From assembly GCA_008360975.2 (NCBI GenBank), contig CM039181.1, positions 1,782,380 to 1,846,379 of the forward strand: a stretch of 64,000 nucleotides of DNA, given 5' to 3'. The DNA is from Lichenostomus cassidix (lineage: Eukaryota; Chordata; Aves; Passeriformes; Meliphagidae). The notes below the pieces were generated by a model that saw only the letters and a program-made list of their open reading frames with translations, did not search any database and was not told the DNA's origin. Numbering within the stretch: position 1 is the first letter of the stretch; the number at the start of each line of letters is the position of its first letter. Below, in pieces: positions 45,061 to 56,445 of the stretch. Position numbers and translations under genes: made by a program.

Positions 45061-48037
45061 TTGCTGTGGTTTACTTCAATTCAGACTCCTCACCAGCAGT
45101 ACTGACTAAGAAAACAACCTTCCAAAATCCAGCCATGAATTATTTGCTGTGGAGGAGTGCCTTTGGGCCATTCTTTTATTCCTGCTTGTTCTGATTTTTT
45201 ACCTGCCCCAATTAGACTAAATATGTTTGTAGAGTAAATACTGAAATAACCTAATCAAAGTAACATTCCCAGCATTGTCTGTCCAAAGTCTTACCAATTA
45301 CCTTGGATAGCAAATGGAAATAAAGTAGGATGAGGTGCCATGATTTTATCCTTCCTAATGAATTAGTCTTCAAATATCTCCCATGATTCTATTATTTTCA
45401 TCTGTCATAAGCAAAAAAAATCATACAAATGTAACTGGCATGGGCCACAGTTTCTGTGCCACAGCACGTAGCTCATGATGCTTATTAATGAGTGTTTCAA
45501 GAAAAGCAAACAAACTTCTCATTACAAGTGCCAATATTATGTTTCATACTCCTTATGAAGTTATTGTGGTGCTGTAAGAGAATGCAGAGACTGGATTTCT
45601 GAGTCAGGTGCCTGTGCATGCTCACAAAAACACTCTGCATTTTCCTTGTCACTGCTGAAGTGTCAGCTTTGGCTTCATTTTATTATCATGAGGAATATGC
45701 TTCTCTGACTTCATCTGACCTTTAAGAGAACTGTCTGCTGATGCTAATAGCACACTGCTGTGTCTGGAGCACACCATAAAAGAGACTGGCTGCTAGATGT
45801 GCATCACAGTCCCAATCAAGGAAAACCTTTTTAACTCTCAACAGTGACAGTCAAACCGCTGGAGACTGCAGGTTCTGTTCAGCACACCAAATGGCTGATT
45901 TGCCAGACCTTCACCAAACCTCGTTGATCTTTTAAAACAGAAGAAGTCTGGCAAGAGCCAATGTGGGAATCTGTGTTTCTTGCTTTGCTGTATTTGGTTG
46001 GTTTGGCATTATTTTTCCATGGGGAAGTTTCTGGTCCTCCCAAGTCCAATCTGGCTGGAACAGTTCCCCTTCCAGAGTGCAGATCTTGAACAAAAGGCCT
46101 TCACTAGAACAAGGAAGCGTAGAGTTCATAAAAGTGAAACAGCAGATTAACTTGAATAAAATGGAAATATCACAGTCCTGACTGAGTGATTCCAATTAAA
46201 AATGTGAGAGACTTCACAGTTACTTCAAAAGTAATCTGATCTAGGTTTAGTTCAAGGACTTGGTAAAGACAGAGTCAGTTCTAATTTTATCTGAGCTGAT
46301 TCACCTATTTGCAATGGCTGTCCTACGTGCTCTAATAACACACACTGTGGATCTTGAACCAATGCTGTGACAGAGGTTTCAGATTTTTAAGACTCTGAAG
46401 AGGTTTTTCCACTGACAAACTGGCAGCTTGACCCAGCATGTCTTACTAGCTCCCAACAAGGGGCACATATATTGTGGAGATTCCCTGGGACAAACAATGG
46501 GACAGCAGGGAAGACAGAATGGCTCATAAGGAAAATTTAAAATAGCAGCCAGCTCAGGACAGGTCCTACAGGATAAAACAGGTTTACTGTATTAAAGGTA
46601 AAGAAAACACCAGTGAGCATTAGAACAAAGTAAAGAGCTGCAGAATACATTTTCTGTGAACATCCAGAAATAGAATTACTACTGACACTATTGTCCAAGC
46701 CACTGGAAAGGCAGCAGCATAAGAATAATTGAAACATCAGTCATAAGAACAGAAAAAATTCAGGCCTGTATAGTTCAATACCCTCCCACATCTTCCTCCA
46801 GTTCATTTTCACTGAATTTTAGTTTGGAAAAAAAGGAAACTTTTACAGAATTAGAAGTCAAGGGGGTTTACCCAAAGAACATCTGTACCAGCATCACCAA
46901 ATGCTCCCTCCCCTCTCCCTTCCCACCCTCCAATTCCTCACCAATCCTTTTAGCATTGGCACAGCACAACTCCTTTGAAAGGCATTGAGGACAATCCTGC
47001 ATGAGGATGATCACTCAGCCAATTATGGTCAAATACCACTGGTGACTGTTCTGATGTGGCTCTGCTGATGATTTATAGAGAGACTATTACTGGAGCAGAG
47101 AAACATTTACTAGAAACTGGACTGGGGCCACCAATTCATTTCTCACAAGCTACTGGAGCAAGTAAAATGTTCTCTTGTCTCATTACTAATTCGAGCCAAA
47201 GTTATTTGGTCCCTTTAAATCAGTGTTTCTCATTAGCCTGCTTTGTGTTGAAAAAGGCTGCTTACAAATTTTGTGACAATTCATAAGGCTTTTAAGCACT
47301 TAGTTTAGTATAAGCCATTGAATAAGGGTTAAAATAATTGAAATATCACAGTGAAACATACACAGGCCTTTTTCCAAACTTTTTCCTTGAGGCCTTGCAA
47401 GACAACAGAGGCACTTTAATACTGCAAATGGTATTGCTTTATTACTGGCTTTCATAATTCTTTCTGACCATTTATATGGGGAAATGCAAAGAAGTCAGCT
47501 ACACATAATTTGGTCCATAGATGCTCATCCTTAATCCACAGAGAGTCCTAATGAAACAGCAGCAAAAGAATATACATAAAATGGAGAGGAGCATTTTGGG
47601 TTTTGTGTTTTCTCATCTTGACTATAAATTCCTCTCTGAGACTAAACAGCTTTTCCTGGAGGAACTGGTAGTGTACACTGCTATAAAAAGTGACTATTGT
47701 GACACATGCTCATGTTCCAGCCTGATTTATGCAATTATATGACTGGATCTGAGTTGGGGGACATAATTGCTGGGTTTTCTGTCTTTAAAATGAGGCTTCT
47801 AGCAAAAAAACATCACCCACTGCCTTGGTTCCTCCATCTCTCTGTAAACAGATTACCACAAGAATCTGGATGACTCAAGGGAAGATCTGGCACAAATGAG
47901 CAATATGATGGTAAATATGATAATGACATCTTGGGCAAATTTAACCACCTTCCCTCCACACATTTTAACAAGCACTGGTGATCATGTTCCTCATCTTCTT
48001 TTTGCTCATGCACTGTGGAGCCAAAAGACTACAGAAC
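45061..48037. other. noncoding stretch, no gene recognised
   Basis: Frames are short (up to about 87 codons) and featureless. Nothing was recognised as a transposon or RNA gene. Confidence 0.65.
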
Positions 48038-48055
48038 AAAAAAAAAAAAAAAAAA
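48038..48055. repeat. 18-base poly-A run
   Basis: An uninterrupted A18. I looked upstream for a processed pseudogene or SINE body that it might end. I found no AATAAA signal at the usual spacing and no recognisable coding remnant. Confidence 0.9.
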
Positions 48056-50580
48056 GCAATAACCAATCCCTCTATTGTTAAATTCTTTCTCCCCTCCAGC
48101 CAAACCCAGGACAGTAAACCATTCCAAAACTAAAGTTTGCAAATAAATAAAGGAACACCACTACCTACATTACATAACATACAACACATAGCAATGTTTT
48201 TTTAATATTTGCAAGTGCTTCCAAAACAGAACTGGTAATTCAAAGGAAACAAACATGATAAATGTAATATTTTTAAATTTTACCTGGAATGTGACTGAAC
48301 ATGAGCAAATGAATTACAAATACACCCCGCCAGTGCAGTGTCAGTGCACAAGACACAGAACAAGCCTTGGCTTAGCAAGAGATAACAGACATGTATTTCT
48401 CATTGGATAAGACAGCCACACTTCAATCTGGAACATTTAATTTCACAGCTGTGAGCATTAAATTTGCCTAAAAGAAATGCTGAACCCCAATTTGGAGGGC
48501 AATGTTTCAGCAAAGTGAGGTGACCAGAGAAGAAACCCCAAACCTCCATTAGGCAAAGTTCAGCCACCATCTGCAAGAATATTTGCAGATCATCTTTTCT
48601 CACTCAAACAGCCAACTTGATGTGACTCAAGTAACACACCCTCAGTTTATGTTTGTGCTACAGCAAGCAGTGCCTGAGGACAGTGTCCCAAAATGTATTG
48701 TAACTGCTCAAATAGATTTGTTCCTTGGTGTGACAGTTAAAGAAGAAAGACAACTATGTAGGTGGAAAGACTGCAGGAAAGCAGTAAAATCAGGAAATGC
48801 CCAGGGAAGAGGAGCTTATAGTGGTTGGTTGTTCCTCACCCTCATCACAGTTCAGCTTGTTTTTAACATGAAAACTCTGGTTTCAAACAGTTCTAACCCA
48901 GTCTCACTGAAATCTGTGTGGTTACACCAGTTTGCACAGTCTGAGGATCTAAGGCTGCTGTTTTTTTGGGATATTTCACTGTAAACTGCTCCATCCTCAC
49001 AAATAACTCATCACCATAGGAGCCTCAGATGGGCAGAAATGATCTCATCTCACTGGCCATCCATGAGCTGTAATTAAATAACTTATAGTAGGAGTCCTCA
49101 GGCTCCTGCCTGCTTTTAATTGTGTTTTCATTAGAGCAAGTATTGCTATTGTGCAAGTGAGCTGTGAGTTCTGCAGCATGGCCTGAGCTGCCTCTGCAGA
49201 ACCTCTGTGAACTACAAGCTCTGGCTGAGCTCTTACACCCTAAAGAAACAAAACTCCACAGCTCACAATGCAGACTCTTTAAAGCCATTTGATTTAAAAA
49301 GAAAGCAACATCCTTATTTCCTTCTTTTACTTTACTGCCAAGAGAAATAATCATACTGAGGCAGGACAAGGGAAAGCAGCCTTATGCAACAGACAAATGG
49401 CACTTGCAAATCCATTTACAAGTCTCATGATGCTGTTCAAGTAATGCAGGCACAATATCCTTCCTTACAGAGGGAAATAAAAAGGACAATACCAGAACAA
49501 TGCACCTTACAACTGAGACCTGGCAAAGAAAGCAAGTAGGCTTCACATAAGGTCCAGGCTATGCAGTTTGGGTTTACCATCTGCTGCAAGAGTAGATTTC
49601 CCCCCAAAGCCACTGCAGTTATTAATATTGAGAAAATAGGATTATTGTCTGAACAGCACAAAGATGAAAAACTATTTGTATCTGCAAGCTGTCTGCTTAT
49701 TTAGAAAGCATTCATTTCCTCTTGATAACATATATGAAGAGCAACTTTGGGAAAGAGATTCCTTTGGACTCATTTCTTTATTTCTTTTCCTACCTGCAGA
49801 TGACCTGTGATTTTTTTTTTTAAGTGACAAGAACACAAAAACTCTTACATCTTCCCACCACATGCATGGGAAGGGTTTCCAAGCCATTAAATTCAAGGAG
49901 TCCCAATCATAGTATTAGGATAATAAAGAATGATTTGGAGGGCTGCCTACCACAGGAAGCTTGCCCTGAAGTACATAAAATCATCTCTTGCCATTACATA
50001 CAGAGGTAAGTGTCTCTCAGGCTGTTTTTATTGCATATCCTAGCTAGAAGAAACTGGAAAACACTTCAAAGAGAAAGTGGATGAAAACACTGGCCCTGAT
50101 GATGGTTGCTAGGCACCAAGCAATGCAGAGAGGACTACTACTGGCCACGTTTCAAGCAGATTTAGATATTGTTCTAATGAATGTAGAGTGTCATTAAAAA
50201 CCAAGGTCTGGTTTAAACAATTTTGACCAGAAGACTGAAAAAGGAAAATAATTTCGCCTTGGCCACATCTTCAAAAGCAGGTACAATAACCAGCTAGGTG
50301 AGCACAGCCAAGAGTTGGAAACACAACTCATCATCCTTAATTCCCAAGGAAAGGAAGATTAAAGAGCATTCAAGGTTCCTCCTAAATTCAGAGGTTCACT
50401 TGCAAAGCATCTGAGGCAGGATGAGAATCCAAATGCTAACCTCATCCTCTGCAGTCAGCATGGTCCCCAAAAGGGACACTGCTGGCCAAATTGTACCACA
50501 GCATGAGGTATTGCTGGGGAGCTGCAAGCCCAGGGTCAAATGTACCTCTGGTGCCTCTTGTTAAACACACCAGAGAGACA
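48056..50580. other. noncoding stretch, no gene recognised
   Basis: This includes a 133-codon plus-strand frame at 48583-48984 and a 114-codon minus-strand frame at 49025-49369, neither with a recognisable domain. An X-box-like GTTGCTAGGCACC near 50105 is degenerate and stands alone. Confidence 0.6.
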
Positions 50581-50715
50581 AAGAACTGTGAAATAATCTG
50601 GGCTGGAAGGACTTCTGGGGAATCCAACCCAAGGCAGGCAAAGCAGACTTCAGCTCTTTAAACAATCCTGTCCTTAAATAGATTCAGTTTCAGAGTCTTC
50701 ACAGTTTGGAGATTT
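50581..50715 (-). mobile_element. old CR1 LINE fragment, 3' end, antisense
   Basis: On the plus strand GAACTGTGAAATAATCTGGG, CTGGAAGGACTTCTGGGGAA, TCCAACCC, GCAAAGCAGACTTCAG and then TTAAACAATCCTGTCC follow the inverted CR1 tail (gaatcatttgggttggaagggacctctgga ... tccaacc ... gcaaagcagg). Similarity weakens after about 50680. The T-rich tract begins ten bases after the assigned end, but on the side away from the CR1 3' end, so it is not the element's own tail. Confidence 0.58.
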
Positions 50716-50724
50716 TTCTTTTCC

Positions 50725-50759
50725 TTTTTTTTTTTTTTTTTTTGTTTTTTTGTTTTTTT
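50725..50759. repeat. poly-T tract, T19 then two G-T7 units
   Basis: T19 (50725-50743) is followed by G, T7, G, T7. On the minus strand it reads as two C-A7 units followed by A19, which could be a decayed poly-A tail or a simple repeat. No insertion body was recognised beside it. Confidence 0.9.
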
Positions 50760-53700
50760 GCAAGTTCAGGGCTTTGATCAAAGTTGTTTTTGTGGATACA
50801 CAATGTTTCCTCATGCTTATCTGCCATTTCTCTTCATGCTTTAGATCTAGAAACTCTATGGGAATAAAATTATATCCTAAATCAGCCCAGATTTTCAAAC
50901 ATAGATATTAACTTCTCAGTTTTTGTCTATCTGTTCAAAATGCTGAGTTTGAATATAGCTTGAGTCTGCTGCACTCATTTTCTCCTTATAGTCTAATTAT
51001 TACTACAAGTACTTAAATAAAAGCAATTAAAAAAAAAAATCTGCAAACTGCCATCACTCCAATTCAATAAACTTCAAATAAACGTGAGCCAGCCAAGGAG
51101 AATATGAAACTACATCAAACTACAAATACAGAAAGCAACATAACTCTGTTCCAAAAGTTTCCTTTTCCATTGAGGCCATAACTAAATTCCTCTATTAAAA
51201 AAAAATTGTCTTAATGAACAACTTCCTCAATATTTTCTACAAAGAAAATTACTTTAGGTCATCTGATATTAGAAGCAGGAGCCTCTGGTTAAATATTCAG
51301 CTATCTCACATCACACCTTCAGAGCATTTTATTTTTTGTATTTATGTTACTGTCTTTTAAAAAATATTATTTGGAGATTGTGTGATAACTTGTGTTCCAA
51401 TCTACTAATGGTGCTTGGACAGAACTTCCATGTTTTAAAAGTTTGTTAGGCTCTGATGAATTAGTTCTCTTTTATGATTTATTGTGTCAAACTTAACACC
51501 TTTATTTTATTTAATTTACTCTTGCAGCAAAATGCATGTAAATGGCTTCCTCCAGTATATTTTATAGTTTGAATTCTGTTGTTTTTCTAACTTTCAACCA
51601 TACTGGAACGATTTTTCTTCAAGCCTCACAAATGAAACAATGTAAACTGGTCTCAAAACACCTCTGGCAATAAATTAGAGTTCCCCCACTCAAAATCTGC
51701 ATTACTTCTAGCCTTCTGTGGTGTTCTCTCTCACCCTGGCACACACCAGCAGCTGTCCCCAGTCAGTAAGTTAATTTTACCTAATGGAGCTGGAAGAGTG
51801 TCAGGCCTGTCAAGGGGACAGAGATGGTCCCACCTCTGCTGTGCCAATGAGCAGCTCTCCAAATCACTTGTCACACCCAGGGAAGATGGAGAACTCTGAA
51901 TCCACTGCAGTGTCACCAAGTCCTCAGGACAGTGACTCACTGCAATGGCTGAAGGTGAATTATTGCACTGTTTGATTGGAATCACTCTGGGTCTAGAAAA
52001 CTCTGCTCCTCCTGGTCCTACATCAACATTTTGTACCATTTATATCTCTAACAACCAATCTCCCACCAAGATAAAGATTTAGGAATGGGATGAAAAATTC
52101 AGTGTCATCTCATCTTTCTTTAAGAGGTTGAAGAAGGGAGGAGAAAGCAGCACTGCAAAGGCCACAAAATAAGGGTGCAGCTTATGATGATTCCATTCCA
52201 AATGGCTGTTTAAAAAGCTGCTGCTTTTCTTTTTTAAACAAAGTTATCATAACCCACAGTTCTTTAAAAGCTGTGCTCCATTCAGTCTGGAATTGTTATC
52301 CACCTGTGAAGTATCTTAAGGCAACGAGAGAACAGACTCCTTAAGCCTATTGCTCCCTCTCTCAATCTAGTCCAGTTTCCTGATTTGCTTTTAATTTCTA
52401 CACCACAAAATGGGAAACTTCTGGTACATTAAAAAATATAACCCTTTGGCCACAGTCTCAAACCAACCACTCAAAAATTAATTTCAAAATACTGTGGCTA
52501 TATCCATACCTTGGTGCTTAATCAGTTTAAAGTATGACAGTTCTCAAACATCAAATCACAAAAACTAAGCAGGTTTGGCCACCAGGAGAACCTAAACACA
52601 AAATATAAGCATAAATTTTACAGAAAGTGGACTAGGTAATTATAGAGGGTCTTCTAAATTTACTTTGTCCTCTTTTTTTTAATCTTATATTTGTTAGATA
52701 CAGGTAAAAACATAACTATCAATTCAGAGCTACTTTTATAAAGCACAGAAAAATTTCAGTGATATTTTTATATTCTCAAATATTTTGTTTAGAGGCAGTG
52801 CTACTTTATTGTGCTTCTAGACATGCAAGAAGCAACAAGACACCTCTTCTTCCAGCTGTACCATATCAGAAAACATACCTTAAAAAAAAATATTAATTTC
52901 AATTTCACTCTGACAAAGAGTGCTATGACAGTAATCCTAAACCCTCTCCTTCCATTTCAGTAAACTTACACAGATTAAACTGAGAATGTTCTGTAACCTC
53001 ACACATCCTTAAAAATAGGCATGTAAAGCAGTAATTGCTGTGAGATCTGCCACTTGCTTTGATAGATGTCTCTGCCTTCAAGATAGCTCTTGATACTCAG
53101 ATAAACTCGCTCAGAAAACAGTTTGTATTGACAGATATATTCTCTGTTCACATTGGTGAGAAGTAACCCAGCACGTGGAGAAAACTGTGCAAGTTCCACA
53201 GGATTGCTTCTTCCAAGCACTAAACTGAAAGATTTGGGGCAGGGATCAGCCTTTATTCTCTGTAATGCTTAGCACAATGGGGTTGGTTCTACCTCTAAGG
53301 CTTTCAGCAGCTTTGATTCTTTAAATTTCTTCCTTCTCTTTTCAAAAAAAAAATTCTTTCAAGAAACAAGCACATAATTTTACTGCTAATGATTATTTAT
53401 CTGATAATGACACAATTTAATTGGGAGAGAAATATAAAAATATTTACTCCTCTAAATTTAAATTAGTCCTTTAAAAAGCGTCTATCAGTGATAACACACA
53501 GAGCCTCTCAGAGCCCACAGTGTTATTCACATAATTTAGGTCACATATTTTTACTGGATTTATTTGTGCTGGTTGAATTAGGCCTATCAGCTCGAGTCAC
53601 TTACCAGAAAGTTTCAACTCAAGGATTTTTATAACCCTTTTATAACTCCTTTGTCCTATGTACTATGAGAGACTTTTTAAAAATGTATAATTAGTGTTCC

Positions 53701-54165
53701 TAATAGAACTGAACTGCTTTTCATAGAATCACTGTATTAACTATTACTAAAATGACAGAGGCATTGTCATGATACACACACTTATAATTTACAAGTGCAG
53801 AATACTATAACCCCTCTCAGATGGTATTTATGTGGGCTCTGTGACCTTCCCATGGCATTGGTAAAATTGCTCTTTTTAAGGAGCAGCAGACAGGAACTGC
53901 TGCCTGTCCTACCTGCAGGTACCTAACTCTGGAGTGAAAACCAACACACAGAGAAACAACTAACACCTCACTCATTGCCTTAGCTGGGACAGGATGATTG
54001 TTTTTACATGATAGTTGTACTCTCAGACAAGTTGTGAAAAATGGGAATCATACAACAAGAAAGCTTCTGGTCAGACTTCTAGGCCATTAAAAAAAAAACA
54101 AAACAGAAAATGCAGCTCCACCAACATCTGCACACAGAGATTGAATTTAGGTAAAGTGCAGGAAG
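50760..54165. other. noncoding stretch, no gene recognised
   Basis: One frame, 63 codons at 51784-51975, is Ser/Pro-rich and reaches a donor-like AAGGTGAAT near 51950. It has no acceptor that I can defend and no known homolog, so it stays unassigned. A short A-run lies near 54088-54097. Confidence 0.55.
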
Positions 54166-54167
54166 TG

Positions 54168-54236
54168 AATCTGGTGACCTGAAAAGCCATTATAGGTCCC
54201 TCCTAACCCTGTGTGATATTCTCCTATATTTCTGTG
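54168..54236 (+). mobile_element. possible CR1 LINE 3' tail, sense
   Basis: CTGGTGACCTGAAAAGCCAT, TATAGGTCCCTCCTAACCCT, then GTGTGATATTCTCCTATATT and TCTGTG resemble the sense CR1 tail (gatgacctt-agaggtcccttccaaccct-gtgtgattctgtgattctgtg). The piece is short and diverged. Confidence 0.5.
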
Positions 54237-56326
54237 TCATTTTAAATGTGAGATTCCCACAAGTTCACTGCTCCAGAAAGTGAACTGTGCTAATCCCCCT
54301 CCTCATCTGCTGATACAGAAGGCACAATGGCCAACTGGAAGTCAAGCAGACAATCACAGATTATGTAACACAGATTTGCTCACCCATCTTTAGAATTTCA
54401 CAACTGCAATTCTGAGTTGCACTAGGTTATTTTAATATTCTCAGGAAATGAGTAGCAACCAATAGCAGTCCATAAAGGAAACCTTATCAACAAAAGATAA
54501 ATTTAACAGCAAAATTTTACAGAAGCATGTCTACAGGGAAAAATATCCCTGTTTGCAAATGCATCAGTGTCTGGATTCTAATGGCATCCTGGTGATATAT
54601 TAGCATGCTAAAAAAAAATTTCAGCTTATTTTTACTGGCTTTCAGGATAATTTTGCTGAACTGTCTTCCTAGAAAATCTGAGAATTGCCAAAAACTAATG
54701 CAAAACCAGCAGGATATTTTCCAACACAAAGAGTCAGCATCCAGACAACACTAGAGACTGACCTAGATGCCACAGAGCTGATCCAGGTTAGTTCCTGGGC
54801 CCAGAGAAATTCTCTTTCATTACTGATACAGAGACTGAATGCAGTCACCTCAAAATTCTGACAGAGCCAGCTTGGAATGGGTTCAGTACAATCTCTCCAT
54901 GGTGGTAAACTGGCTAAGCCACCTTGGAAAAATGTCAGCTTGGTGCTGTGTTTCCTCTCCACAGAAGTGGTGGGACAAGAAGGGAAGCAGACACCTCTTA
55001 AAGCAGGGTAGGACAGCCCTGGGTGATCAGAAATGGCACTTGTTCATGTCTGTGGAAGCACAACTTGTTCCCCCAAGCTGTCTTCTAAGAAAGTTCCCCA
55101 GTCAGGAACTTTATTGGAAAGACAGAGAGGATTCTGTTCCAGCAAGGTTTCTGAGGCCTTAGAGGGATCCATTTTCTCAGCTATCTGGGACACTTATATC
55201 TGGATTCAAAGCAGCTGGGGAATTGATGAAAATAGGGACAGTATCTAGACCATGCTGCTAGGTCTGTTTTCCTTGGAGAGGCAGAAATGTCTTGGGTCCT
55301 GCCATCTCCTTTATAGTCCTTGTATGTGACTCTCCACTAAAAACTCCTTGAAATAAAGCTGCTGAAGGACATCATGAATATAGCAAAGTGTCACAATTCT
55401 GATGCTGAATTGTCAGCTTTTTTGTGACCCTAAATTGCCAAGACTGGTGCAGGATTTGTAGTGCCATTTCACAGATTTCCAGTGTCTCTTGCTTAACTGC
55501 AGTGTGGAAGCAAAATTAGATTTGAAAATGCCTGTTTTGAATATAGGGCTACATCACAAATGAACAAAGCAACACTGAAATCACCTGCCTCCCTTCCCCT
55601 TGATTTCTAGCTGAGATTGCCACATCAGCTTAATATCATCCTTCTTTGTACCTTTGTACCTTTCTACCTTTCTGAGATGAAGAATTTTTGCTGAATGTTC
55701 TTTTACAATTACTCAACTCCCAAAACAAATACTTCCTTATTTAACAGGAAGACCATTTCTATCAGTGCTTTGAACAACACATGAGAGCATCCTGAAAGAT
55801 CCAGGAAAGCACAGAACTTAGTGTTGCTGTTGGCAATGCCAAGTTAATAGACATATGACCAGCATTACCACATAGATAATGTGATAACATGATTAGCAGG
55901 AATCTCTGGTGGGTTTGATTTACAAGATGCAGCTTTGAAGACCAGCCTGATTAAAAAAAAACTAGTAAGGGGGAATTAAAGGCATGTTCTTGGGAAGAAG
56001 AATGATTCATCCCATGTGAAGGGATGCAGAAGCAGAAAATTCCCTGTGAATACTTTTACAAGTCACAATCAGATTTCATTTCCCAAATTCATTTGGATCT
56101 AAGTCCACAATACATATGAAGCCAAACATCATTACCAACAAAATCAGCAATTTGAGATAAAAGTGCATTTTCAGATGTCTGTCTGAGTTTGGTGGTTCCT
56201 ACATTACTGTCTCAGGGTGAGCATCTCAGCTGACAACCTTGAACTTTCCTCAGATTTAATTACAATAACAAGCAATAAATCTTCAGCTTCACTTACAATT
56301 GCATTCTTTTAAACCAAATTCACTAA
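54237..56326. other. noncoding stretch, no gene recognised
   Basis: A 107-codon plus-strand frame at 54839-55162 overlaps a 97-codon minus-strand frame at 54669-54962. Neither is recognisable. No repeat family apart from the short octamer repeat at 55641-55674. Confidence 0.6.
55641..55674. repeat. short TACCTTTS octamer repeat
   Basis: Four units of the type CTTTGTAC or CTTTCTAC follow each other with one-base changes. It is a minor simple repeat. Confidence 0.8.
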
Positions 56327-56445
56327 AAGGCCAGGCTGGACATGTCTTTGAGCAACCTGGTCTAGTGGAAAGTGTCCCTGTCCATCACAGGGGCATTGGA
56401 ACTAGAGGATCTTTAAGGTCCTTTCCAACCCAAACAATCCTATGA
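56327..56445 (+). mobile_element. CR1 LINE fragment, 3' end, sense, best preserved copy
   Basis: GGCCAGGCTGGACATGTCTT, TGAGCAACCTGGTCTAGTGG, AAAGTGTCCCTGTCCATCAC, AGGGGCATTGGAACTAGAGG and ATCTTTAAGGTCCTTTCCAA followed by CCCAAACAATCCTATGA is a nearly continuous match to the sense 3' end of avian CR1. It is severely 5' truncated, with about 120 bases remaining. It has the fewest differences of any CR1 piece here, so it is probably the youngest. Confidence 0.93.

Noticed and set aside
48038..48055. Poly-A run as the end of a processed pseudogene
   Set aside because: No polyadenylation signal at the right spacing and no coding remnant upstream.
48583..48984. 133-codon plus-strand frame
   Set aside because: Ordinary intron-like composition and no recognisable product.
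53720..53745. TCATAGAATCACTG word resembling the inverted CR1 tail
   Set aside because: No CR1 sequence follows it; a 12-base word is expected by chance.
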